This document shows positions 12,311 through 22,826 of a stretch of 61,316 nucleotides of DNA, in pieces. The stretch comes from Flammula alnicola. Lineage: Eukaryota > Basidiomycota > Agaricomycetes > Agaricales > Strophariaceae. Below the pieces are notes generated by a model. That model was not told the DNA's origin and did not search any database. It saw only the letters and a list, made by a program, of their open reading frames with translations. The stretch's first letter is position 1, and each line of letters starts with the position of its first letter. Both the position numbers and the translations under genes were made by a program. The stretch covers positions 1 to 61,316 of the forward strand of contig JADNRV010000291.1 of the NCBI GenBank assembly GCA_015499995.1, written 5' to 3'.

Positions 12311-13034
12311 TTAATCTGGGAGATTCTTTACCGTGACCTTTTTTTCACGCTCTATATCGTCCTTCCATTTCCTCGTCTTCTCTTGCTCCTTTTTCCACTT
12401 GTCCTCACTCTTCTTTTTATCAGCCTCAAACCTCTTCTTCACATTATCCCGTTTTTTCTTTTCCCTCTCCCATTTCTTTCTCTCCACCGCCATAACCTGT
12501 CTCTCTTTCTCCCTGAGACGATCCTCCTCCCTCCGTTTTTCCATATCTTTCTGCTCCTGTTTCCATGCTTCGCGCTCCCTCTCGACCTGTGCCCTAATCT
12601 CTTCATGGACCTTCCAATCCTCTCCTAGTAATTCTTGCCCCTTCGTTAGCTGTTTATCTTGTGTTGTTGGTGTTGACGACGGTCGTTCGAACGGAGTACC
12701 GATGATGTTCAGTGCGATGCCCACCAAGACGAGAAGACAGAAAGAGATTGAAGTGTTTTCCTCAGCGGATAGAGATAGGCTGTTCACACAGTGTTTGACG
12801 AAACCGATGAGATAGTCGAGTCCAACAACGAAATACTTGATTGCTGTCCAGAATATCTGCGAAATCTGACTCTGGAGTCCGACTGGCGTCTCTACATAAC
12901 CAGAATGAATAGGATATGCGAGCGAGAGGCACTTTCTCCGAAATCGACTCACTAGATATGACCGCACTAGATGAATCGAGTTCCGGTCCCGACCCATCTG
13001 AATAACGTTCGGGTTGATATGCTGACGCCTGCAT
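12311..13034 (-). CDS. Single-pass membrane protein with long coiled coil (tandem family member 3)
   Basis: Exons 12953-13034 and 12311-12891, joined by a 61-bp intron with a GTGAGT donor, give 220 aa. The first about 30 residues are polar. A transmembrane helix (ISFCLLVLVGIALNI) sits near residue 85. The C-terminal half is an extreme Lys/Glu/Arg coiled coil. The layout suggests a membrane-anchored helical rod. The start at 13034 is preferred to an upstream ATG at 13099 because it gives the in-phase splice. No function can be assigned. It is the most upstream of three same-strand coiled-coil genes. Confidence 0.6.
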
Positions 13035-13431
13035 TGCCAGATCCTCACTCCCAGGCGTCTTTGAAAGATTTCAATGATGTAACTGTGGGAACCTAACATA
13101 AATATGAGCTACTGAAGTATATGAGACAGAAATTTACCTCGATACAGAGAAGTAGCGTAAAAACGAGTTGGAAGTACGCTTCTCCGCAGCCGATTCCATT
13201 AGGCGCTGAGAACTATGAACATGACTGAATACTTCCCACAGTTGTCGAAACTGCGGGCACGTGTCTGCGAGTTAAGCAAGGCTGCAGCGAGAGGGATAAC
13301 CCAGGATAACCCATCCTTTAAGGGTTGTTCGACCGGTGTGCCACCGAAAGAACTGCATATATTGCTTTAAAAATTGTTACATAGCCATAATTTGAGTTGT
13401 TACATAGCTATAATCTACTTATTGAAAAACA
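13035..13431. other. Intergenic
   Basis: This is the upstream region of the coiled-coil gene and the 3' side of the next minus-strand gene. It contains a small direct repeat (TTGTTACATAGC..ATAAT, 13374-13413). No gene is seen. Confidence 0.5.
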
Positions 13432-14696
13432 TCAAACCGAAACAAATTCTGCGGGAATCACGCCCTCATAGGGCTGTAACGGAAGGCGTACACCATAAGG
13501 TTTAACCTTGTAGACGATAAATCTTTGGTCTTTGAATTGTCCTCCAACAACGTGAACAGAATATCCATTATTAGTAGTTGTCTCCTAAGGTTTAGTGAGC
13601 CGGTGAATCAAATTATTTGCCTGGAATCAGCTTACAATATACATAGCAGGAGCCCAGATTTCCGCCGGAATAGTATCGCGATGGGCGGATTTCGACTTTT
13701 TCTGTATGGGCACTGCAGCGAAAAGGAACACCTGGAATACGTGTTAATGAATGTCCAACTCCAGGAGTACTGTATGATGACTGGACTCACGTTCGGCTTG
13801 AGTGGTTCCTTCGAAGCCTCAGTTCCAATGAGCACCTTCGCTGTGAGACTGTTAAATGGAGTTATGGACTTGGAGTCGTCGAAAGGAATAGCCCGAATTT
13901 CATCCAGAGCAAGAGAGCACTTCTGGTCTTTAAACTCTCCTGTCTTGGGATTTGTGGAGTAGGTCACCATGTAATAACGTTCCTCAGTTCCCTAAAGGCA
14001 TCGAAATAAACATATGAGTCTCCCTGCGACGTGCTGAGTCATCGAAAGAAGTACAGACGTTATTGTTTTCACGGATGAGAGGCCTAACCACTTTGCCGAC
14101 AGCCCAACGAGAGTACGTTCCTGTACTCGCAGAGAACTTGCGGAGGATCACGTATTCGTCGATCTACAGGAGGACGTCAGACGTGGGGACAAATAATTTG
14201 AATAAAATTTTACCTGAAAGAATGTGTTCTCGGTGATCTCTGGGGCAATGCCCTCCCATGGCCTCAGTGGCATCGGTGATAAAAGGTTCATTTGATCGTA
14301 ATATTGAGGTGCAGCGTAAGTGGCAGCATGCGCGCGGTGACCAGGGTTGGATCCCGAAGGTTGGAAGCTTTCGTTGTGAATGCCGCGATGACCTTGATTA
14401 ATTAGCGGAGCGCCCGTACCGCGCAGATTCGAGTATGAAGCCTGTCTCTTGGCGTTCGGAGGAACAGGTTGAAGCTTCGGAACAGGTACATGCTCCTCCC
14501 TGCTGCTCTTTTTGGCGTACTGAGCTCTGTGGTCAGTGGCGGGTGTACGATTGTTTGGATTGGAGTGGGAATATGATTGGGGATTAAACGACGTCGCAAT
14601 CGCAGAAGGAGCAGGAGAGGGAGGGGGAGGGTAGTTAGAGTAATAATTGAGAGGGTGAGTGTTGGTGTTGGAATAGGGATGAGAATAGGGAGGCAT
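13432..14696 (-). CDS. Uncharacterised basidiomycete-type protein, 345 aa
   Basis: Five exons fit exactly: 14214-14696, 14059-14163, 13791-13991, 13636-13731 and 13432-13584. Every exon length is a multiple of three and all introns are phase 0. Residues 1-130 are low-complexity, rich in Pro, Ser, Asn and Tyr, and probably disordered. Residues 160-345 form a compact-looking domain beginning IDEYVILRKFSASTGTYSRW and ending EGVIPAEFVSV. I do not recognise the family. The clean splicing and the contrast between a disordered head and an ordered tail argue for a real gene. Confidence 0.8.
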
Positions 14697-14929
14697 TTTA
14701 CTCGATATGTTGAAGGAGCAATGTAGGCAATTTGGGAGATATGGCAAAAACGGCGAGGAAGGCGGGACATTATATAGGGAAAAAAGAGGCCACCCGCTTG
14801 GAAATTTGAATTTCGACCTGCTGTGGCCCGCCGCCTTGTTGCATTGTTTGATTCCCTTTCGGGCAACCAAGGAGCGCAATGACGCTCACAACCGCTTGGC
14901 CCCAGCCCGCTAGGAATGGGTGCCGAAAT

Positions 14930-15450
14930 CTTGTAATTGTCATTATAAAATTTCAGTCGGGCCACACAATCCAGCATACATTGTCCTCTATGATCCATCT
15001 CAAGAAGATGGCGGCAAATCCAAGCTAATACTTTGGCACGAGCAGGGAAGTTTTTGACGATACGTCGGACCAGATTGAATGATAAATTTCTATTTGAAAA
15101 TGGACGAGACAGTGTAATGACTGTAACATTCTTTTAAGATAAAGTTGGCCTTCTTGTTCTGCGGGCGCTCTGAGTCGCAATAAGCGCCTGTGCGCTTTGG
15201 AGGGCTTCTGAATATTCACACACAGCACGTGCAATAGCGTCCATTGACACGATTCAGAAATCTTGCTTGTGGATCTTCCTTCCAAACTTTTTTCATGGTT
15301 TGTGGGCCAAACACATCTGGTCGGCGCCATTCCGACCATAGCTCGTATCGGAATATGCAGGCATCATGCTCTTCTGGCGTGGCAAGCTCAAGCTGGCCCA
15401 CGACTAGACCATCACGGAGCGCATTGAGACAAAGCGGAGCCTACATGTGC
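14930..15450 (-). pseudogene. Coding remnant of unknown family
   Basis: From an acceptor-like CAG/TAG at about 15441 a minus-strand frame reads about 65 residues of gene-like sequence (PEEHDACIFRYELWSEWRRP). It stops after ARFLNRVNGRYCTCCV. A second frame overlapping its end stays open to about 14940 with one internal stop. The pattern suggests one gene broken by at least one shift. The family is not identified, and the frame order is uncertain. Confidence 0.35.
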
Positions 15451-15470
15451 CGGCCTTCCTTAGTACTCCT

Positions 15471-16541
15471 GTGCTGCCACCGTGGAGGGTTTCCGTCACC
15501 GACTGACTGAGTTCTGGTGGCATTGCCCGGACGATGGCGTCGACGTCTCCTTTGCAATGTGTCGGATATGTAGAGTCAAATTCTGAACAACGCAGTCTGG
15601 AAATGTTTGCGAATGTAAAAATAGCATCTACTCATCGATCATCTCATTAGATTAAATACGATATATATTAGCTGGATCACTGTACATTTAGAAGAGATGT
15701 CAGCGGCCTCGGAAGTTCGCCTCTTCCCGTGGGGCATCTGGTGCTATAGCAGGATAGCAACGAACACGAGTGTTGTTGATGACCTTGACTCCAAGGAAAG
15801 TTGCGCTCTGGCTGGTTCAAAATTAGACCTGAAATTATCACAAATGGAATGAGAAGAAAATATCCTCGGGCTTGAAGGAGAGCAAATGAGGGTTCGTCAG
15901 CCTCATGTTCCCCTACGGCAGATGGCATGTGGCACTTTGACAAGAACAACGTTACAGCGGCGATTGAGTTCAAGGCTGTCAGAAAGCTGCAGTCTTCGGA
16001 CTGAATCGATTCGAGTTCTCTGGAAAACTGTTCCCACTAGCTAGGCATTGCTTTCGAGCTTTAAAATTGAATTGGATTCATCATCACTGAGCTATCGTTA
16101 TCTTTTATGCATGACTCTCTTGACTGGACACAAGACAGATCGTAGGGATGACTGCGACCAGCGATGTGAAATGATGCTGCAGATGCCGCAATCAGACGCT
16201 GAGGTGATTGCCGTTGACAGAATGGCTGTCCTTGCAAATGGGATTTGAGGGGCGAGTCATAATTTGCGAAACGACTTTTTTTCATCTTCGAACAAGCTTT
16301 ACATTCTATCCATTACAACGCCTTCATGTTGTCGATATTTTGTAGGCGAGAGTCCCATTCCCAACCATTAGCAACGGATCCTCTGCAAATTTCAATTCAG
16401 GTGGAAACCCAAGTGGAAACCGATGAGGAAAGAAGTTCCCACGGTTTGTCTCCTACCCAAACGACCGTCTCCTCGGCGCAGTTCGACTCGGAACAACGTT
16501 CACAACTTTTGCTACCACATACTCGACGTTCTACTGGCCCT
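15471..16541. other. Intergenic / promoter region
   Basis: No credible gene. The region just before the Vps68-like gene (16326-16541) is open in frame with it and could encode a 72-residue polar extension. Confidence 0.45.
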
Positions 16542-17207
16542 ATGTCGCTACCGAGAGCGAATTATGATCCTAGAAGGGTCTGCATGAACCCTTTCCCCGA
16601 GTTTACGCTCGGAAAGCATCGACGAACCGTTGGAGTATACCTGGCAGGCGCTTTGGTGAGTGTCTTTTCTCCACATCGCCTCTGCTTTTATTGATTCATT
16701 TCCCAGTTTGCGTTGGCCAACTGGACGTTCCTGGACGCTGCTATTCTCTCAGCGCACGCCAAGGCGCCTTACGGAGCACCGCCAGACGCAGAGGCACCCG
16801 TCCACGTCTCCTTCGTCGACTGGATCCCCGGCATCTGCTCCCTGCTCGGATACCTCGTCATCAACCTTATCGACAAGGACAGGATTCGAGGCGATGAAGG
16901 TTTTGGGGACTCGAGAGCGGTGTGGAGGGCCCGTCTGTTCTTGTTCATTGGGTTTGCGCTCATGGCGGGAGGTCTTGCTGGCAGTGTGGTGCGTCATGTT
17001 CTGCTTGCTATGTATGCACTTGATGACTGAATTATTCGTATTCAGACTGTCCTCGTTCTCAAGTATGTCTTGAACGGCTACCCCGAACAATTCACGTATT
17101 ACGGGTATGCCAACGTATCCCAAAGTGTCGCACTCATGCTGTCGGCCGTCGTTTTATGGATCGCCCAGAACACCAGCAACGAGTATGAATACAACCTTAC
17201 CCTATGA
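16542..17207 (+). CDS. VPS68: Vps68/TMEM50 (UPF0220) family membrane protein
   Basis: Exons 16542-16655, 16707-16988 and 17046-17207 give 185 aa with four hydrophobic spans. Family signatures visible: VDWIPGICSLLGYLVINLID, FGDSRAVWRARLFLFIGFAL and LAGSVTVLVLKYV. In yeast Vps68 acts with ESCRT-III in endosomal/vacuolar sorting. The mammalian relative is TMEM50. An ATG at 16326 would add 72 residues. The start at 16542 gives the usual family length and is preferred. It is a housekeeping gene and the frame is intact. Confidence 0.92.
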
Positions 17208-18915
17208 TCCCCGTCTGCTGTTGCTTTTTATGTTGTACGCATTTGTATTCTCCAACATTTTCAAATTTAGCGGAACTCTTTGTGGACCACTTTGCTCGGG
17301 AGATGAGTCGATCAGTAAGGAACACGAACCCACATACCCAGAACGAAACTCTTTAATGCTGCGCTGATTATGCTACTAGGGTGTTATTCAAGCATAATCT
17401 GCAGGCCCTTAATTTACCGGGGAAGCGCACACGACTCCTGGTCCGGGTGAGACCCCCTGTGCACTGCTGAGGCACGCCCATGGACCGAAAGCCATCAAAA
17501 TTCCATCCCTGTCCAGGACGAGGATGTACCACCTTGCACCACGTCTGGATTACCCTAAGGCAACCGGTATTAGGTATTGGACCGTACCGGTATCTATCTT
17601 AGTATCTACATATCCAGGCCGTCGTAATGCTCGGATTTTCTTCGGAGCCGCGATGGTCAACATCCAAGGCCACGCAATGATTTCATCTTGGGTTTTGTAG
17701 ACTATCTTTAGCAGTACATATCTGCGACGAGCAGGTATTCGGATCCGTTTTATTATCCACTTGTCGTAATTGTCCATCACTATTTTTCCTTTGCTTTCGG
17801 ATGGGGCAAGTCATCCCCAGCTAATCCAATCCAGCATCTTCCAGCATAGGGACTAGCTCTCGAGGTAGTTGTTCTTGCCCCTCGAAGGTCGCGGCAATTT
17901 TGCTTGCCTAGCTATGTCCTCGATTGGCTTGATTCTTGAACATCTCCCGGCTACATAACTTCAGAGGCTCGTAGACCAATATGGGAGCCGGCGGGACGGA
18001 ATCTTTCCAATGCAATATTGCAACTCCGTGAAGCGCTCTTCTGAAATAACTCAATGAGGACGCTTGGGGACAATCCTGGATGATCGCAAAGATCTCGCCG
18101 AAGTCGTGTTTCTGGGAAAGAGTCGGACAGTGGGGAACTCGTGAGAGTGTCATGACAGGCATGAGTTTAATCCTCTACATAAAGCGAGGCGCTAAAACGG
18201 CTTACAGGATTCGGTGCTGTCGTATCGGATTGTTATTCGACAGCACTTCGAGGAGTACGGACCGATTTTCCTACCCCGATGACGAGTTTTTTTCAGCCAC
18301 ATATGATCCCGTTCTAATATTGGTTGTTGAAGTGGTTCAGATATGTTAATAATCCACATAAATGTTCCCCTCTTTTCAGTACAAGGCTGTGAGAAGTCAG
18401 TTTTTTTGTCTTGACGTCGGGGCCGAAATCAAAGAAGCTGGGTTCGTCAGTTTACTGCGGGTCTTGCTGCTCACTGGTCACTGTTCACTAGCACTGACTA
18501 TCCAAGGCCCATTTGCTATGGTCACTGAACCACCAAACCATAATCTACGAAGCTAAGTCTCGCACTACATTCCATCTCATTTTAATATATTCACAGTACC
18601 GCGCTCTCTTTTTATTTCCGACTAAACGTTTTACTGACGTCAAGTTATCACCGGTACCAGCGGAACCCGGAACCCGTACAATCAAATATCGCCCGAGGGA
18701 GATATGGGAAGGCAGGTACTTTACATGGCCAAAGGCTCGGTAGCGCCTTCTTTCTTGGTGTGCCACATTACGGTGACCATAAGGAAAGCTTAAAATTTTG
18801 TGGAAGATCGGTCTGAATAGGCGCCGTGAACGCTGCAGCGCACCGCTCACAACAAGTCCGCCATGAAGATAGCATGTGGGAGAAGGATTGTGAAAAATAG
18901 AAAAAGGAGGTTACA
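17208..18915. other. Gene-poor region upstream of terpene synthase 1, with relic coding sequence
   Basis: No complete gene. Minus-strand fragments at 17550-17780 and about 17840-18160 look like decayed coding sequence (for example EQLPRELVPMLEDAGL around 17840). They match, in inverse orientation, a similarly decayed block at about 47100-47315 beside terpene synthase 2. Confidence 0.5.
17747..17965 (+). repeat. Flank of inverted duplication, copy 1
   Basis: GTTTTATTATCCACTTGT (17747-17764) is the exact reverse complement of 47294-47311. 17836-17965, including AGCTCTCGAG, GTTGTT and GGCTACATAACTTCA, aligns with the reverse complement of about 47098-47205. It shows that the duplication that made the two terpene synthases carried upstream sequence too. 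Confidence 0.7.
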
Positions 18916-18919
18916 AGGG

Positions 18920-18925
18920 TATAAA
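18920..18925 (+). promoter_or_regulatory. TATA box of terpene synthase 1
   Basis: TATAAA in the context GGGTATAAAGG, about 115 bp before the ATG. The context (GGGTATAAA, then CCC and CAAAGT) is shared with terpene synthase 2. Confidence 0.6.
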
Positions 18926-19040
18926 GGTCCCCTAGCAAAGTGCAGCAAAGATAAGCCCGAAGCCTCATTTCAACGAATTCACTCTTAGTCGATTCACAGC
19001 AGCTTTACACTTACTGTCGCCGCAACCACACCGAAACAAG

Positions 19041-20353
19041 ATGCCGATTTACAACGCCGCAGAGAAAATTGTACGTCGCTCTTGATATTATATCTAGAAT
19101 CGTATTGACCATGGCATGTATACACGCATAGGTCAAACCTAGGGCCTCCAAAAAAGAGGTTATCCGCAACATCATTGAAGACCTCCTCATTAAATGTCAG
19201 GTCCCATACGTCGTAACACCATATGACCAGGAACTCCATGACCTCTGTTGCGCAGTGGCCAGGGAGCGGGGATACCCGATGGGCACAGACCCTTCTGTTC
19301 CTTCACTCCTCCCATTCATTCAATCTGGAGTGATCATAGCTTCCGTCGCCTATGGTCATCTCGAAAGCGAAGCGACCCGGGTTTTCATTTCACTTTACAC
19401 CGCATTCCTCGTATATGCCGACGACGTATACCAGCGCGACGTGCAGCGCGTGTCCGTTGTTAACGAACGATTCGTCCTGCGAGAACCACAGGAAGATCCG
19501 GTCTTGGATGGCCTAGCGGACTGGCTGCACGAGATTCCGAAGCACTACGAGCGGGTCGCTGCCAACATCATATTGACAGCTACTCTCAATCTAATTAACG
19601 CGTCGTTGCTGGAGTTCCAAACTAAGGGAATGCAGGTACGTCTCTTACGTCGATAGTTTTTCACCCAGCATTAACGTGGTAATCGTAGGCCTCAATCTAC
19701 GCTACGGGGTATCCGGCGTTTACCAGGGCAATGTCCGGTGCGTCTGAGGCATATGCCCTTATGATATTCCCTCCCACCGTTCCATTGCAAAGCTATATCC
19801 AGGTGAGGTTAAAGGCCATATGCTCATGACTCAGGAGCGTTCATTACTTGCAATCTGATCTTCTGCGGTTGTAAAGGCACTTCCTGAACTCGTCGCTTAT
19901 ATCGGTTATGGAAAGTGAGTCGAGCAGCATAAAGTCCACAAATCACCCGGCTGACTTGCCATGTCTAGTGATGTTCTCTCATTCTACAAGGAAGAGCTCG
20001 CAAGAGAGACTGTGAATTACATCTCGGTCCTTGCTAGATGCCATGGACTCTCCAAGATGGAAGCCTTCGAGCGCCTCGCAACTGATGTCGTAGGGGCTCA
20101 AACACAAGTCTCCAAGATTCTTGAAACAGATAAAGAAGCCTTTGAAGCATGGCAGAATTTTAAGGCAGGATACGTTGGGTTCCATACCTCGTTTGACCGC
20201 TATCTACTAGATGACTTGATGAATTACGAGGACCCGTTAGGGGCTTCGTTTTTTAACCCGACTTCTGCAGGAGGACCCTTTGGCATCAAAACTGAGGGAA
20301 ATTTTGTACATGTTTGTTTGATGGACAGATTTATCTTATCTATAGTCACATGA
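19041..20353 (+). CDS. Terpene synthase 1, trichodiene-synthase-like (class I)
   Basis: Five exons: 19041-19070, 19132-19635, 19689-19802, 19877-19914 and 19969-20353, giving 356 aa. This is the size of the TRI5-like family of sesquiterpene cyclases, which cyclise farnesyl diphosphate in the cytosol. The Asp-rich metal-binding region is VYADDVYQRDV (about residue 105). The second metal site (NSE type) is NDVLSFYKEELARE, formed across the exon 4/5 junction. The open frame continues about 40 residues past the point where copy 2 stops (after LLDDLMN), ending FILSIVT, so the true C-terminus is uncertain. A near-copy lies inverted at 45316-46504. No P450 or other tailoring gene sits beside it. The product cannot be predicted from sequence. 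Confidence 0.88.
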
Positions 20354-21007
20354 GTATTAACACGTGATATTATACTTAAAGATATACTTAGAATTTTTGA
20401 GAAGATTTTGGCTGGAAAAATGCTGACGTGATCTCTATCAGTCAGCATGTACTGGACTGGACATGATGACTGTACGTCATCACGTCAGCATCCATCACTG
20501 CGAGCCAAACGATAATCGGATAAAGCGATACTACCTCCAGTCTACCTAAGTACCTCTCCTCTTTCCCTTACCTCTCCCAACCTCGAAGGCCCTCAAAAAG
20601 CATAGATAAGTTATTCTTTCATTGTTATTCACATTTTCTTACAGTTCTTGAGTGTTATTTACTAGGTATTACATGAATCGAGCAACGTGCACTGCAACGT
20701 CGCGTGCATGTGGGCCGACTAGGGAACGATGCGAGTGGAGTGGAGGGGATTGGAGTATATGAGTGGAGACCCTGGCAGAGGGAGACCCGCTGGGTACGTG
20801 ACAAATCGTGTTGAACAACACAATTTGCTTAAATTCCTTCTAGTAAACACGAGGGGAGACCCATGGTGTGGGAGACCCGCGAGGTACGCAAGGAGGCGAG
20901 CCATAATTGGTTCGCCTCCCTTTACCTACCTTCCCTGCTGCCTACTAACATTGAAACAGGTTAGGACATGCACCGCCCTCTCACGCACTCTGTACACAGC
21001 ACAACGT
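20354..21007. other. Spacer between terpene synthase and LTR element
   Basis: It contains a perfect 12-bp inverted repeat (TGCTGACGTGAT 20421-20432, ATCACGTCAGCA 20479-20490). It also has two related GGGAGACCCGC..GGTACG blocks about 110 bp apart (about 20780 and 20870). It may include an old solo LTR, but I found no matching partner. No gene. Confidence 0.45.
21003..21007 (+). repeat. Target-site duplication AACGT, 5' copy
   Basis: AACGT directly before LTR 1. The same five bases follow LTR 2 at 29605-29609. Confidence 0.6.
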
Positions 21008-22450
21008 TGATAGGGCGCGGCGCGGTCCATCCGTGGAATTTTGCGATTTCCCAATCAATCAACCTATTACACTAGGGAAACAAGGGTAGGCGGCATACCT
21101 CGTGCTGGCCGACTAAGTGGGTTACACGCGGGAAACCACATAACCAAGTACAACGGAAGTAACTATCTACGGTCCGGCGGGCCTAGCTAGTAAGCTCAGA
21201 AGTACGCGTAGAACTAAGGTTGATGCCAAAGAAGCATGACCTCCGTGTGTCCCTGCGAATCAAACAAGAGGCTTCGACTGGAGAGACCCGCGCAGAATGA
21301 GAATCCCGAAGCCTTGAGGCACGACTAGTCCAATATGGATACGGCGTTAGACGCGTCGATCGCGGGCCAAAGAACACATGACCAAGTGGTCCACATTGTC
21401 CCATACACCTATCTGTCCGTTATACGCGTAGAACGGCTGAGTAATTCGGTTCCGAACAAGCCGACCTCGCAGAGGCCAACTCATTGTGAAGCACGCGGGG
21501 AACGCCGCCATAGAGGTGGCGGCTCCGATTTAACCGACGACCGTGCCGCACCGGTAAAAGAGAAACCCGCGCTGAATGTGCCGTGCATCCCAATCGGGCA
21601 ATAATGTGTCTAAATACGGACACAACTGTATTGACCCCAAAAGAGGGTGTTCCGCGACATAACGGTTCATCCTTGAAACCAAAACATATGCCAGAAACGG
21701 GGACTCACCAGTTACCGTTACCGAACGGACCCGCAATCACGACACCATGAACCAGTAGAAATAGCGCTATTAGACGCGTAGAATCATATGCAACATGTAG
21801 GGGCTTGGCGCTCAGTAGGTATAAAATACGCTTGTAACGTACGTAGTAGAGTAGGCAATCCACCCCACAGTTGACGCTTTAAAACCAGTGAAAACACTTA
21901 AGGGAACGATTTAACCTCGTCGCACCGGACTTAATTTAATAAAGACCAACATTTGACGCTTCAAAACAGCTTTGCGACCATTGCAAGCTTGAGAAGTAGT
22001 TAACCAGAGTTTGACGTGTGTTTCTGTAAAGTGTAGCGTGCGCCCGTCGTGACCACGTGAAAGTTGTAGCGCGATCCCGTCGTGGTAGCGTGAAAGTTGT
22101 AGTGCATACTCGTCGCGGTCACTGCATGAAAGTTACAGGTTGTTAAAGTCCAGTTAAAGTCAACAGTTCGTATCAGTCGTCAAGTTAAAGGAAGTCCGAG
22201 TCGGCATTGTTTTGAAGTTAGAAAGTCACCACACCAGTTCTACGGAACTAAAACCCGCCCCATACCAAAACCCGCATAGACTTGTTTACAAGTCGAAGCA
22301 CTTCTCCTTTTTCATACTTTACCCCCGAGACTCGCACACAAGACTACGTCTAGTCAAGTTGTTGGTTTTGTGGTTTGGTTGTGTTGAGTGTAGAGTTCTT
22401 TCTGCACCACTAGCTAGATCATTTCCAACATAGACGAAACCTAGCACTTT
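21008..22450 (+). repeat. LTR 1 (5')
   Basis: It begins TGATAGGGCGCGG and ends CCTAGCACTTT. An internal TATAAAA at 21820-21826 is the likely promoter. It carries three copies of the 10-mer ACGCGTAGAA (21204, 21424 and 21774). Confidence 0.93.
21820..21826 (+). promoter_or_regulatory. LTR promoter TATA box
   Basis: TATAAAA in the context GTAGGTATAAAATACGC. It is repeated identically in LTR 2. Confidence 0.55.
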
Positions 22451-22453
22451 AAC

Positions 22454-22467
22454 TGGAGCCCACTGCG
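22454..22467 (+). other. Primer-binding site
   Basis: TGGAGCCCACTGCG starts three bases after the LTR end. The leading TGG matches the CCA end of a tRNA. The tRNA identity was not determined. Confidence 0.55.
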
Positions 22468-22826
22468 AGGGGGGTGAAAGGACAAGTCATTTTCGAGTTT
22501 CAAAAACAAAAACACGCGCAGTTTAGTGTTCGCACTAGACGCGTAAAATTACAAGACCATAAAAGGTCACAATTCCGGGACCATCTGCTCCACCGAGTAG
22601 GTCAACCAATAGACAGACTAGGCCATCGTCGAGTCAACCGAATTCTGAAAGATCAAGAACTACCGCACGAGCAACTACGGTTCCCGCGTCTTCCTCTGTG
22701 CCCGAAACAAGAGCCAGACTTACGCAAAACTCGTTAAGCGCAGGACTTCTTCCAGGATTAGAACCATACACCAGAGAATATACGCGTAGAAGTATCCCCT
22801 CTACCGAAATCCCTCCCTTCTCCCAA

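Noticed and set aside
12333..12815. 160-codon Phe/Ser/Leu-rich plus-strand frame
   Set aside because: Mirror image of the Lys/Glu-rich coiled coil on the minus strand.
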